NCBI GenBank assembly: GCA_021785695.1
Contig: JAJYEQ010000003.1
Span: 58,790 to 122,789, forward strand
Length of the DNA stretch: 64,000 nucleotides
Direction of reading: 5' to 3'
Source: Actinomycetes bacterium
GTDB lineage: Bacteria > Actinomycetota > Acidimicrobiia > Acidimicrobiales > RAAP-2
The notes under the pieces were generated by a model. That model did not search any database. It saw only the letters and a list, made by a program, of their open reading frames with translations, and was not told the DNA's origin. Positions 54,375 through 64,000 of this stretch are shown in pieces. Position 1 is the stretch's first letter. Every line of letters begins with the position of its first letter. A program made the position numbers and the translations under genes.

Positions 54375-55298
54375 ACGCCCGGCCTGGTAGTCGTCGAAGG
54401 CCTGGACGAGCTCGGCCCGCGTGTTCATGACGAAGGGGCCGTAGGCGGCGACCGGCTCACCGATGGGCTGGCCCCCGAGGACCAGCACCTCGAAGGCGGC
54501 GGTACGCGAGTCCTGCTGCTCGTCGGCCGCCATCACCAGGACGTCGCCGTCGCGGTGGACGGCCAGCTGGCTCGCGTGCAGGGGCCGGCGCTCGTCACCG
54601 ACGGTGCCCGAGCCGGCCAGCGCGTACGTCAGGGCGTTGAAGCTCGCGTCCCAGGGCAGCACCAGATGGGCGCCGGGCAGCAAGGTGACGTGCGCCAGGG
54701 CGATCGGCGTGTGGGTCACGCCGGGCCCGACGAAGCCGCCGATCGTCCCGGCCACTACCCGCACGATCACGTCGCCGTCCGGTGAGGTCACCAGGGGCAC
54801 GACCTGCGCCGCGATGTCCTGGTAGCGCGGCGGTGTCATCTTGTCACTGGCCGGCAGGTTGACCCAGAGCTGGATGCCGTGGAACCGGCCGCCGGAGGCG
54901 ACCAGCGACTCGGGCGGCCGCTCGATGTGCAAGATGCCTGCGCCGGCGGTCATCCACTGCGTGGCCCCGTTCTCGATGACGCCGCCCCCGCCGATGGAGT
55001 CCTGGTGCACGAAGATGCCGTCGATCATGTAGGTCACCGTCTCGAAGCCACGGTGGGGGTGCCACGGGGTCCCCTTGGGCTCACCGGGCGCGTAGTCGAC
55101 CTCCCCCATCTGGTCCATGTGCACGAAGGGATCCAGGTCGGCCAGGCTCACGCCAGCGAAGGCGCGATAGACGGGGAACCCCTCGCCCTCGAGGCCCGCA
55201 GGGGCGGTGGTGATCGTGGTGACGCGTCGCGCGCGCTGCGTGGGTCCCGGCGGGGCCAGGCGCGGCAACGTCAGCGGGTCAGCGGTGACGGCAGGCAT
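54342..55298 (-). CDS. Pirin family protein
   Basis: DLDPFVHMDQMGEVDYAPGEPKGTPWHPHRGFETVTYMIDGIFVHQDSIGGGGVIENGATQWMTAGAGILHIE cupin signature. Confidence 0.95.
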   Translation of the reverse strand: MPAVTADPLTLPRLAPPGPTQRARRVTTITTAPAGLEGEGFPVYRAFAGVSLADLDPFVHMDQMGEVDYAPGEPKGTPWHPHRGFETVTYMIDGIFVHQDSIGGGGVIENGATQWMTAGAGILHIERPPESLVASGGRFHGIQLWVNLPASDKMTPPRYQDIAAQVVPLVTSPDGDVIVRVVAGTIGGFVGPGVTHTPIALAHVTLLPGAHLVLPWDASFNALTYALAGSGTVGDERRPLHASQLAVHRDGDVLVMAADEQQDSRTAAFEVLVLGGQPIGEPVAAYGPFVMNTRAELVQAFDDYQAGRLGQIPATHLG

Positions 55299-55485
55299 GT
55301 CGCCAGGCTACGGGTGGTGGCTCCAGATCCGTGCTCACGAGACCACCGCCAAGCAGCGGGTGCCGCGCGGTCACGGTGGCGTGGCGTGCGGGCGTCCCCT
55401 CCACCTGGTGCGCGAGAGCGAACCCGGTGGTGAGGACGACGGCAAGGGCCGGGGGTGACAGCGCGATCGGACCGGCGTCTCGTCC

Positions 55486-56121
55486 CTAGCGGGGGGGACC
55501 GGCGAGGAAGGGACGCGGGTCGACGGCCACGAACAGCGCCTCGGCCTCGGCGACGAGGGTGTCTCGCGCCGCGACGCGCGCCTGGATCGTGAGCTTGCGG
55601 CCGTCGCGATGGGCCAGCCACGCGCGTGCGGTGACCGGCTGACCCAGGGGAGCCGCCGCCGTGAAGGTCACGTGGAGCCAGGCGGTCAGCGCGAAGACGC
55701 CGTGGTGGGCGAGCACCGTCCCCATGGTCTCGTCGATCACGGTGGCCACGATGCCGCCGTGGGCTCGTCCGGGCGCGCCGGCGAACGCCGGCCCGACGAC
55801 GGCCTCCACGACCGCGGTGTCGCCCTCCAGCCAGAGGCGCGCCCCCAGACCCAGCGGGTTGGTCTCGCCGGCCACGACGGCGTCGCCCGCCAGGTCGGCG
55901 AAGAGGGCCAGCGCGCCGCTCCCGTCCTCGATGGCCGTCGGGGCGTCGCGAGAGGATCTCGGGCGCTGGTGGCGCGGCGGGCTGGCCGTGACGCGCGCGG
56001 CCAGTGTCTCGAGCTCGTCGGCCAGCCACGCGAGATCGCCGTCGGCGACGTCATGGGCAACGACGCCGTGTCCCAGTCGGCGTATCGCGGCGGCCACGCG
56101 GGCTCGCGGCGACGGGGCCAT
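55486..56121 (-). CDS. PaaI/hotdog-fold thioesterase
   Basis: AFAGAPGRAHGGIVATVIDETMGTVLAHHGVFALTAWLHVTFTAAAPLGQPVTARAW. Confidence 0.87.
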   Translation of the reverse strand: MAPSPRARVAAAIRRLGHGVVAHDVADGDLAWLADELETLAARVTASPPRHQRPRSSRDAPTAIEDGSGALALFADLAGDAVVAGETNPLGLGARLWLEGDTAVVEAVVGPAFAGAPGRAHGGIVATVIDETMGTVLAHHGVFALTAWLHVTFTAAAPLGQPVTARAWLAHRDGRKLTIQARVAARDTLVAEAEALFVAVDPRPFLAGPPR

Positions 56122-56123
56122 CC

Positions 56124-57461
56124 TCAGCGCACGTGCTGGTCGGCGACGGCCAGGGCTCGATCGAGGCGTGACAGGCCATCGCGGGCCTCGTCGGCACTGA
56201 TCACGCACGGCGGCACGACGTGGAGGCGGTTGAAGTTGGCGAAGATCAAGAGGCCCTCGTCCCGGCAGGCCGCGATGACGGCGTCCATCGCGGGCGACGA
56301 CGAGCCGTAGGGCGCGAGGGGCTCGCGGGTCCTGCGATCGACGACGAGGTCGAGCGCGAAGAAGACACCGAGGCCGCGCACCTCGCCGATGCTGGGGTGC
56401 GCGGCGGCCAGGGCCCGCAGCCCGGGACCAAGGACTTCGTCACCGATGCGCCGAGCGTGCTCGACGACCTGGTCGCGCTCCATGACCTCGATGGTGGCCA
56501 CGGCGGCCGCGCAGGCCAGGGGGTGGCCCGAGTAGGTGAGGCCTCCGGGGTAGGCCCGGTCGTCGAACGCATGGGCGATGGCCTCGTTCAGCACGACGCC
56601 GCCGAGGGGCACGTAGCCCGAGTTCACACCCTTGGCGAAGGTCACGAGGTCCGGGGTCACGTCGAAGTGCTCGTAGGCGAACCAGGAGCCGGTACGCCCG
56701 AATCCGGCCATCACCTCGTCGGCGATGTAGACGATGCCGTAGCGGTCGCACAGCTCGCGTACGCCCGCGAGGTACCCGGGTGGGGGGACCAGGATGCCCG
56801 CGGTGCCCGGAACGGTCTCCAAGATGATGGCCGCGATGGTCTGGGGCCCCTCGAAGCCGATGACGTCCTCGAGGTGGGCCAGGGCGCGCGCGGACTCCTC
56901 CTCGGGTGTCGTGGCGTGGAAGGCGGAGCGGTAGAGGTGCGGCCCGAAGACGTGCACCACCCCGGAGGTCCCCTGGTCGCTGGGCCAGCGCCGCGGGTCG
57001 CCGGTGAGGTTGATCGACGTGGCCGTGGCGCCGTGGTAGCTGCGGTAGGCGGCCAGCACCTTGGGGCGCCCGGTCACCAGGCGCGCCATGCGCACGGCGT
57101 GCTCATTGGCCTCGGTCCCGCCGTTGGTGAAGAAGACCTTGGCCGCTCCGGCGAACGAGTGGTCCACGATCAGCTCGGCGGCCCGGTAGCGCGACTCGTA
57201 GCCGTGCTGGGGCGCGATGGTGCACAGGCGGGCGGCCTGGGCTGCGATGGCGGCCACGACGTCGGGATGCTGGTGCCCGAGGTTCGTGTTGACCAGCTGG
57301 GACGAGAAGTCGAGAAGGGTCTGGCCGTCCTCGGTGGTCACGTGGCACCCCGAGGCGCTACGCACCATCAGGGGGCGGATCGACGCCTGGGCGGACCAGG
57401 AGTGAAAGACCGAGGCTCGCTCGCGCTCCTGGCTGGTCATGGTCGATCGATCCGGGCTCAT
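56124..57461 (-). CDS. Class III PLP-dependent aminotransferase
   Basis: FFTNGGTEANEHAVRMAR; YIADEVMAGFGRTGSWFA; VTFAKGVNSGYVPLGGVVLN (PLP Lys). Confidence 0.94.
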   Translation of the reverse strand: MSPDRSTMTSQERERASVFHSWSAQASIRPLMVRSASGCHVTTEDGQTLLDFSSQLVNTNLGHQHPDVVAAIAAQAARLCTIAPQHGYESRYRAAELIVDHSFAGAAKVFFTNGGTEANEHAVRMARLVTGRPKVLAAYRSYHGATATSINLTGDPRRWPSDQGTSGVVHVFGPHLYRSAFHATTPEEESARALAHLEDVIGFEGPQTIAAIILETVPGTAGILVPPPGYLAGVRELCDRYGIVYIADEVMAGFGRTGSWFAYEHFDVTPDLVTFAKGVNSGYVPLGGVVLNEAIAHAFDDRAYPGGLTYSGHPLACAAAVATIEVMERDQVVEHARRIGDEVLGPGLRALAAAHPSIGEVRGLGVFFALDLVVDRRTREPLAPYGSSSPAMDAVIAACRDEGLLIFANFNRLHVVPPCVISADEARDGLSRLDRALAVADQHVR

Positions 57462-57595
57462 GGCGGCCTCCCTTCGCCAGCGACGCTAACCGACCGTTGC
57501 GCCCGGGGACGAGTCGCGCTCGCACGTGCGATGCTCGCCGGGTCGAGGGGCCCGACCCGCTGTAGGCTCGGCTGGTCAGGGGCGGGGAGGCGCAG

Positions 57596-58822
57596 ATGAG
57601 GGGGGCACGCTCCCGAGTCTTGGTCGGGATGTTCGCCGCCGCCGCCACGGCGCTGGGACTGCCGGGGGCCGCGCGGGCGGCGACGGTCGGGACACCCCGT
57701 CCGATCTCGCTGTCCTTTCCCACCGCCCAGGTCGGCTACGTCTTGTCGCTGGCCGACTGCGCGGGCCACACCTGCGTCACCCTCGAGCACACCCGCGACG
57801 GCGGAGCGCGCTGGACGGGCGTGCCCGTGCCCGGCGGCCTGGCCCGCAGCGTGGCGCGCGCGTCGTGGGGCTTCTACGGCGGCGCCGACGGGTACGTCAC
57901 GCTGAGCGTGCACTTCGCCGACGCTCGAGACGGCTGGATCTACGGGGCGGTGCCGGCTTCGACGACGTCCTCGAGCTACGTGAACCGGCTGTGGTCAACG
58001 CACACGGGGGGAGCGAGCTGGACGGGCATTCCCCTGGGACCGCTGCGCATCGGCTGGGGCGTCGTGACCATGGCGACACACGGGGCCTGGACCTACCTGT
58101 ACGGCGGGTCCTCGGGCCCCCAGGCATCGATCCTGGCCACCGTGTCCTCCCAGGACCGCTGGCGCAGCCGGGCCCGGGCGCCGCTGGTGCTGGAGATGCC
58201 TGCGGGCGGGACACCGCTGCAGGGGTTCTTCACGTTCGCGGGCCGCCGGGGGTGGTTCGTGGGGGGCAACGACCGGGGCATGGGGTTCGCCCGCCTCGGC
58301 GCGCACGGGATCTGGGTGCCCTGGCCGATGGCGTCGCTCGCCTTGCGCAGCGCGGGACTCCGACCGGTGGTCGCGACGTCTCCCGACGCGCTGGTGGTCG
58401 TGGCGTCGAGCGCGGGCTTCGGCTACCCCCCAGCATCCGCCGTGCCCCGGGGGTGGAACAGCGGGTCGACCTGGCTCTTCGCCTCTCGAGACGGGGGCCG
58501 GACCTTCGTGGCGCAGCGCGAGCTGTCCGCGTCGTACCACCTGGTGTTCCCCGCGGTCCCGGGACTGCCGGCGACGCCCGCTGCGGGGGTGCTGCTGGTG
58601 GAGCGCCAGACCAGTGGCGGTGCGTCCCAGCTGGTGCGCAGCACTGACGGAGGTGCGACCTGGCACGTCGTGGTGCGCCACTACATTCGCCAAGTCGAGC
58701 TGGGCACCAGGGGTCCGGGATTCGCGATCGCCCTGATCGGTCCAGCGACGTCGGTGGACTCGGTGCTGCTGCGCACGGTCGACGCCGGTGCGCACTGGAC
58801 TCCCGTCGTCCTGGGCGGGTAG
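57596..58822 (+). CDS. Secreted BNR/Asp-box beta-propeller-like protein
   Basis: Signal peptide MFAAAATALGLPGAARAA; repeated Asp-box-like motifs HTRDGGARWTG, THTGGASWTG, SRDGGRTFV, STDGGATWHV, TVDAGAHWTP. Confidence 0.75.
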   Translation: MRGARSRVLVGMFAAAATALGLPGAARAATVGTPRPISLSFPTAQVGYVLSLADCAGHTCVTLEHTRDGGARWTGVPVPGGLARSVARASWGFYGGADGYVTLSVHFADARDGWIYGAVPASTTSSSYVNRLWSTHTGGASWTGIPLGPLRIGWGVVTMATHGAWTYLYGGSSGPQASILATVSSQDRWRSRARAPLVLEMPAGGTPLQGFFTFAGRRGWFVGGNDRGMGFARLGAHGIWVPWPMASLALRSAGLRPVVATSPDALVVVASSAGFGYPPASAVPRGWNSGSTWLFASRDGGRTFVAQRELSASYHLVFPAVPGLPATPAAGVLLVERQTSGGASQLVRSTDGGATWHVVVRHYIRQVELGTRGPGFAIALIGPATSVDSVLLRTVDAGAHWTPVVLGG

Positions 58823-58991
58823 GCCGGCCCGAGCACGACACGGGAAGCTGTCCCGTGGGCTCGGCGTCCCGGGGTCCCGGGGTGGGTGGTCCGGCCCGTC
58901 ACGTGGACCCGCGGACGCGTCGAGACGCGCACCAGCGCAGCCACACCCCAGGCGCGAGATGATCGCCGGCGATCGTGGCCCCCGTGGGGTG

Positions 58992-59669
58992 TCAGGCGAG
59001 GCGAAGCCGTATCGCCGAGGCCTCAAGGACGGAGCCGTCCTTGGCCGAGCGGGAGTAGACGACCAGGTTGCCGTAGGTCCCCGTGGGCGTGGCGTAACTG
59101 AGGCTCGCCGAGAAGGGGCCCATCACCCCCATCGATCCGCCCAGGGCGGTCGCCGTGGCGATCGCGTGCGCGGATCCGTCGCGGTAGAGGGCCAGATTGA
59201 TCACGGCCTCGTAGGAGGTGCTCTGGCCGCGAACGGTCATCGGCGACGTTGCGCTAGACAGCGAGGCGGGCTCGGAGATCTCGAGGTCGCTGGCCACGGC
59301 CCCGATGACCCACCAGGTGTCGTCGGCGGTGAGCTGGCGAACCAAGATGGTCGTCACCGGGCCGCTCGCATCGGGCTGGATGGGGACCTCGCCCGAACGG
59401 GTGTCACCCTGTTGGAAGGGGTCGGCGACGGGTTGGGTCATCGCGAGGACGCGCGTCGCGAAGGCCAGGGCCGCCGAGCGCGGGCTGGTGTAGCGCGTGG
59501 TGCTCGCGGCATTGGGCCACAGGGCCATCCAGGTCGTGTCGGCGACGGTGGTCGAGGGAGCAGAGGTGGGTGTGCTTGAGCTGCGATGGGTGGCGTAGCC
59601 GCCGAGGAAGGCCACGCCGATCAGGGCGATGACCAGTACCACCAGGAGAGACCGACGTTGGCCCGTCAT
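58992..59669 (-). CDS. Hypothetical membrane-anchored exported protein
   Basis: N-terminal TM LLVVLVIALIGVAFLGGYATHRSSSTPTSAPSTTV; no recognised domain. Confidence 0.7.
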   Translation of the reverse strand: MTGQRRSLLVVLVIALIGVAFLGGYATHRSSSTPTSAPSTTVADTTWMALWPNAASTTRYTSPRSAALAFATRVLAMTQPVADPFQQGDTRSGEVPIQPDASGPVTTILVRQLTADDTWWVIGAVASDLEISEPASLSSATSPMTVRGQSTSYEAVINLALYRDGSAHAIATATALGGSMGVMGPFSASLSYATPTGTYGNLVVYSRSAKDGSVLEASAIRLRLA

Positions 59670-59797
59670 GGGCCCGTTCTACACCCGCGAGACGTCAGGC
59701 CCACGGCGGGACTGTTCGGCTGGCCTGCGGGGGCGCGTCGTCGAAGGCGGCTCGCGGGTCGGCTGCGCTCACCGGCGGAAACTGCCAACTGCGTCCA

Positions 59798-60410
59798 CTA
59801 GGCCGCGTCCTCGGAGTCGCCAAGGTCGATGCCCAGTACTTGACGAGAGCCGTCGATGCCGACCCCGGTGGCCACGACGACGGCGCGGCTGACGGCTCGT
59901 CCACCCACGTGGGCCTTCACGGAGGGGGTGGCGCAGAGCAGGTAGACAAGGGTCCGGTGGGAGAGGCTGCGAGCGCGAAAGGCGTTCATCTCCTCGGCGA
60001 GTGCCGAGCAGATCTCCGAGACCTCGGAGGTGGAGATCCCGGTGTCGACGCCGAGGGCCGAGACCAGGTCGTCGACCTTGCGCGGCGAGACCTCGTGGAC
60101 GTAGGTGCATGACGACGGCGTAGAGGGCCTGGTCGATGCGGTGGCGCTCGAGCACGCTCGGAATCAACGAGCCCATGGGGAGCTCGGGGATCTTGCGCTC
60201 CCCGTCGCCAGCCTTGGTGGTGAGCAACCTGGCCGTGATCCATTTGGCGGGGTGGTGGGCGACAGCGTGCGTTCGTGGCGCTCGGCCTGAACCACCTCGG
60301 TCGCCTCGGCGTAGATCAGCGCCTGGTGAGAAACGCGGCCATCTGGCGAATCAGATCACCGCTCTGGTCGCTCCTGAGTTGTTCGAGCACCGCGGACAGG
60401 TCAAAATCAT
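59798..60410 (-). pseudogene. Decayed IS256-family transposase remnant (boundaries approximate)
   Basis: Fragments in several frames: RSDQSGDLIRQMAAFLTRR*; IYAEATEVVQAERHERT; LLTTKAGDGERKIPELPMGSLIPSVLERHRIDQALYAVVM; RKVDDLVSALGVDTGISTSEVSEICSALAEEMNAFRARSL...VGGRAVSRAVVVATGVGIDGSRQVLGIDLGDSED; frameshifts and missing C-terminus. Confidence 0.85.
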
Positions 60411-60853
60411 AGTGAAGTATCGGAGTATTCCTTTCGTGTCATGGTTGACATATCAAGAACTACTCCGGTGGTCCGTTTTCACGACGGACCGACGTATTTG
60501 TACCAGTTCAGGGGACGTCGACCTGAGAGTTGACTTACCTTTGCTGTTGAAGGTGGGTGGAAGAATGTCGGTTTCTGTTTACTGTCGCAATAGGTAGTTT
60601 GGCAACGTGCGACGTCGTGGTGGCTCGACGTATGACCTGATCAATAGGTGTATTACCACCTCTGGACACCACCCCGCGTTCCGGACAAAACTCTCAATAC
60701 ACGTAACCCGACTCCCGTGGGGCGACTTCGTTCGCGACGCGGGCCGTTGGGGTATTTCGGACGGTTAGTGATCTTGCTCTGCTGCCGATGGCGTGAAATA
60801 GTGTCCGTGGGCTAAGGGAATGTGCTCGCATTTGGCGAGTTAGGGGGGCGTCA

Positions 60854-63800
60854 ATGGAAAGTCCAATGAAAAGAATGCGCCGCGCCGCTAATTCGTTCCT
60901 CGCAGTGTCGCTCATAGCGGGGGCTTCCATCATTGGTTCGCTCGTCGTCCCCGCGAGCGCCTCGGCTCAGACCCGATCTAGCTCGGCAGGTAGCGCCTCG
61001 TCTCGGGCGCGCTCTGGCTCGACCAGCCTTCGAGGGGGAAGTCCCCGGCAAGTTGCCGCGGGCGCGGAATCGCCGGCGCACCGCGTCACGGGCCAGTTCC
61101 TTCCCTCGAAGACAGGTTCGTCGCTGAAGGTCTCGGCGACGGGCCAGAAGTCCTTCACCCTCTCACTGGGGGGCAGCGGAGCGACCATTCGCGGGATTCC
61201 CACCCCGGCTGTCCAGCCGGCCCCCTCCCAGACCATCACCACGGTGCATCTCCTGGGATCTCGCGCCCAAGTCGCGGTACCGGCGAATGGGAAGGTCCCC
61301 TATGGCGAACTACTCACCGTCGTGGCCCAGGTCGACGAGACATCAGGCAACAAGCCGGTGACCTCGGGGATGGTCGACTTCACCGAGAACGGCACCTCCG
61401 TCAAGCCCGAGTTCGCCAGCGCGGCCATCTGCCAGGCGGTCCCGGTCGTGAAGGGCACGGCGTCGTGTGCGATTACGGCCCTGGCGGCCAGCTCCACCCC
61501 GTACCAATTCGGAGCCTCGTACACTGCGGCCCAAGGCTCTCTCACCTCGAGCAAGGTGACCTCGGCACAGGGCGTCGCGGTCACGGTCGTGCAGGCCTCC
61601 ACCAGCACCTCTCTCACCGGAGGGCCGGATCTGTCGTCTCCCGGCAACGTACGCCTCCAGGCCGTCGTGGCGGACACTTCGGCCGGTTCCAGCCTGGCGC
61701 CCACCGGCACGGTGTCCTTTGAGCACGGAGGCGTCGCGCTCGCCTGTTTGCAGGGACAGCCGGTTCTCACCGAAGCATCGTCTTCCACGTCCAGCGTGTC
61801 CTGCGATGTGCCGACCCCGAGCGGGACCACCACCTACACAGCCCTCTACATCCCCACCGACAGCAGCGACTTCGCTGCGTCAGGTCCGGTGGCGGTGACC
61901 GTGGCGTCCAGCATCGTCAGCGCACCGGTGGGAGGGTCTGGCGCGTCTTCGCCGGGAACGGCCTCCTCGGCCGGGTCGGTTGGGCCCTCGAGCGTGGCCG
62001 TCTATCCCCACACCGCTACCTCGTGCTCCCCGATCTTTTCCACCTTGTGGAACGACGGTGCCTCCGGTCCTACCACCCTGACCTTCGCGCCTGGGTCGTC
62101 CACGTTGACGCTCTTGGCGAACCTCTCTCTCACCGAGGCCCCGACCTCGGGTTCGTGCGACCCGTCCGCAAGCATCACGTTCAGCGGGGGCTCGCTGTCG
62201 TTCCTGGGAAACACTCTGAGCGGCAGTGGCCTCGGCGGAACCATCACGGACGTAACGGCATCTACAACATCACCTCAGCTGTGCATCACGTCGGGCAGCT
62301 TGGGGGGCGAAGGTCTGACCGTCAGCGGGAGCCTGTGCTTCTCGATCTCGGCAGCGACGAGTGCGGGCGGCACCGTTGACAACGTGAGCGGCGCATCGCT
62401 GAGCCAGGTTGGTCAGGTGAGCATCGCATCCGTTCTCACCTTGTCAGGGGTGAGCATCAACATCGGCAATGGCGCCGTCAACACTCCCCAGGGCTGTTCG
62501 TTGACTAATGCGAGCGACTGGTGGCTCACCGTGAGCGGGAATCTGGCTCTGTCACTCTCGACACCGAGCGTGTCGGCAAGCGCGACCGCGACAGGCTGCG
62601 TCGACCTCTCGGCGGGCACCAAGGGCACGCTGGAGCTGACCTCTGACCTGGGTCAAGTAGCCCTTGGTTCGTCGCTCACGCTCAACAACTTCGACGTGAC
62701 CCTCACCTACTCGTCCGCGAACTTCGGGGCACAGGGCACGGCGACCGCGACTATCAGTATGGGGAGCGGCGCGCAAGTGTCCGCGCAGCTGACGGTCGCT
62801 TTCGAGAGCTCGGGGACTCTGGTGGTCGGCGGTTCGGCCGACCTGTCGAATTTCCTCCCCTCCTCTTTGACCAGCGGCGGGAACGTCTCCGCGTTCGTGG
62901 CCTACGCCACTGCGGCGTATCCGAGTTTCGATACCGGGGTCACCAGCATCGGGACCATCGACCTGGTCCCGGGACTCAACTTCGCGATCTCCACGAGCCT
63001 TCCGTCTTCCATCACTCAGGCCCTCAGCGGGGCCAACATCACCTTGCCGAAGACAGTCCTGGCGATCGGGTCGTTCGACACCTCAGCGGACACCCTCAAT
63101 CTCGCCATTTCCGTCGAGTTCGCCACTCCGGTCCAACTCTTCGACTATCAGGGCGTGGCCCTCGATCTGAATTCGGCCAGCGTCACGCTCTCGGTGAGCC
63201 CTTCGCAGGTGAGTATCACCTTCTCCCTGAACGGGACGTTGTATCCGGACGGCCTTACGGGACAGCAAGTGGCCGTCTCGGGAACCCTCTCCGCCGTGGT
63301 CAGCGACAGTCCCTCCGTGTCGATCGGAGTCTCGGTGAACGAACCGTCGGTGGGCACCTGCGGCCAGGGCTCGGGCTGGTCCAACGCCTTCGGCGACACC
63401 GGACTCACCGTGCAGTGCGCTGAGTTGACGGTGGGCGTGACCGCCGCCTTTCCCTTCGTGACGGGCTCCATCAACGGGGTGATCACCCAGCTGCCCACGG
63501 GCATGGCCAACGCCATTGGCTATCAGCAAGGCGCGCCCATCGTCTTCGCGTTCGGATTCAACCCGTACTACTTGGACTTGAGCATCGGTACGTATGGTTC
63601 CCGTACGCCCGCCCTGGAACCTCTCGCCTTCATCGATAGTGGGAGCTACGCCTCGGACCTGCAGGTCGCCTACGCGCAGTTGTGTTTCATGCAGCCAGGT
63701 GCAGCCCCATTCACCCTGGGCGACGGGCTGACGTGTTCCCCCGGCTACGTCCTCGGATTCTCGGCAACGATCAACGTCTCCGTCTTCAATGGGCCGGTCA

Positions 63801-63958
63801 CGGTCAACGTCCTCTCGACGATGTCGATTGGCAACCCGACGAGCTTCGACTTCAGCGCCAACATCTCTCAGATCTGCGTATTCCGACGTAGTTGCACAGT
63901 CGTTCCGGAGTTGTTGAACACCGGTGGTGATGCTGTGCTGGTGAGCGCTGGTCCCTAA
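60854..63958 (+). CDS. Large secreted Ig-like/beta-rich surface protein
   Basis: Signal peptide (AANSFLAVSLIAGASIIGSLVVPASASAQT); Ig-like segments (e.g. TSGMVDFTENGTSV, PTGTVSFEHGGVAL); Ser/Thr/Gly-rich beta repeats to the stop. Confidence 0.8.
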   Translation: MESPMKRMRRAANSFLAVSLIAGASIIGSLVVPASASAQTRSSSAGSASSRARSGSTSLRGGSPRQVAAGAESPAHRVTGQFLPSKTGSSLKVSATGQKSFTLSLGGSGATIRGIPTPAVQPAPSQTITTVHLLGSRAQVAVPANGKVPYGELLTVVAQVDETSGNKPVTSGMVDFTENGTSVKPEFASAAICQAVPVVKGTASCAITALAASSTPYQFGASYTAAQGSLTSSKVTSAQGVAVTVVQASTSTSLTGGPDLSSPGNVRLQAVVADTSAGSSLAPTGTVSFEHGGVALACLQGQPVLTEASSSTSSVSCDVPTPSGTTTYTALYIPTDSSDFAASGPVAVTVASSIVSAPVGGSGASSPGTASSAGSVGPSSVAVYPHTATSCSPIFSTLWNDGASGPTTLTFAPGSSTLTLLANLSLTEAPTSGSCDPSASITFSGGSLSFLGNTLSGSGLGGTITDVTASTTSPQLCITSGSLGGEGLTVSGSLCFSISAATSAGGTVDNVSGASLSQVGQVSIASVLTLSGVSINIGNGAVNTPQGCSLTNASDWWLTVSGNLALSLSTPSVSASATATGCVDLSAGTKGTLELTSDLGQVALGSSLTLNNFDVTLTYSSANFGAQGTATATISMGSGAQVSAQLTVAFESSGTLVVGGSADLSNFLPSSLTSGGNVSAFVAYATAAYPSFDTGVTSIGTIDLVPGLNFAISTSLPSSITQALSGANITLPKTVLAIGSFDTSADTLNLAISVEFATPVQLFDYQGVALDLNSASVTLSVSPSQVSITFSLNGTLYPDGLTGQQVAVSGTLSAVVSDSPSVSIGVSVNEPSVGTCGQGSGWSNAFGDTGLTVQCAELTVGVTAAFPFVTGSINGVITQLPTGMANAIGYQQGAPIVFAFGFNPYYLDLSIGTYGSRTPALEPLAFIDSGSYASDLQVAYAQLCFMQPGAAPFTLGDGLTCSPGYVLGFSATINVSVFNGPVTVNVLSTMSIGNPTSFDFSANISQICVFRRSCTVVPELLNTGGDAVLVSAGP

Positions 63959-64000
63959 CTCACCTCCTTTCGAGCGATCGTAGGCCAGATCATCCGTTGG

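Overview
High-GC actinobacterial chromosome segment (possibly Acidimicrobiia-like; lineage is inference) spanning the replication origin. Gene order closely matches the classical actinobacterial oriC neighbourhood: dnaB(5' end)-rplI-rpsR-ssb-rpsF, panB, PadR regulator-ino1, pcnA-like CCA transferase, DUF6049-like protein-murJ, degV, trxB-trxA-cwlM-like, parB-parA, a parS cluster, rsmG-khpB(jag)-yidC-yidD-rnpA-rpmH, then dnaA-(oriC)-dnaN-recF-DUF721/dciA-gyrB-gyrA. Further right are accessory genes (ABC-F, SPFH, SGNH hydrolase, OsmC, a P1B ATPase with a hemerythrin domain, an ABC exporter pair, a DEAD-box/cold-shock fusion), tRNA-Leu(CAG), the cell-wall signalling cluster fhaA-fhaB-pstP-pbpA-pknB-crgA, several enzymes, a decayed IS256-family transposase and a 1034-aa secreted Ig-like protein. 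Most notable: five parS sites with an 80-bp tandem duplication carrying parS plus a conserved flank and hairpin, interrupted by a GNAT gene; a leaderless CwlM-like pseudo-amidase that has lost its Zn ligands and appears to use a CTG start overlapping the trxA stop; a hemerythrin-fused TPC-type P1B ATPase; and convergent genes that share palindromic stop codons. No CRISPR array, prophage or intact mobile element was seen.
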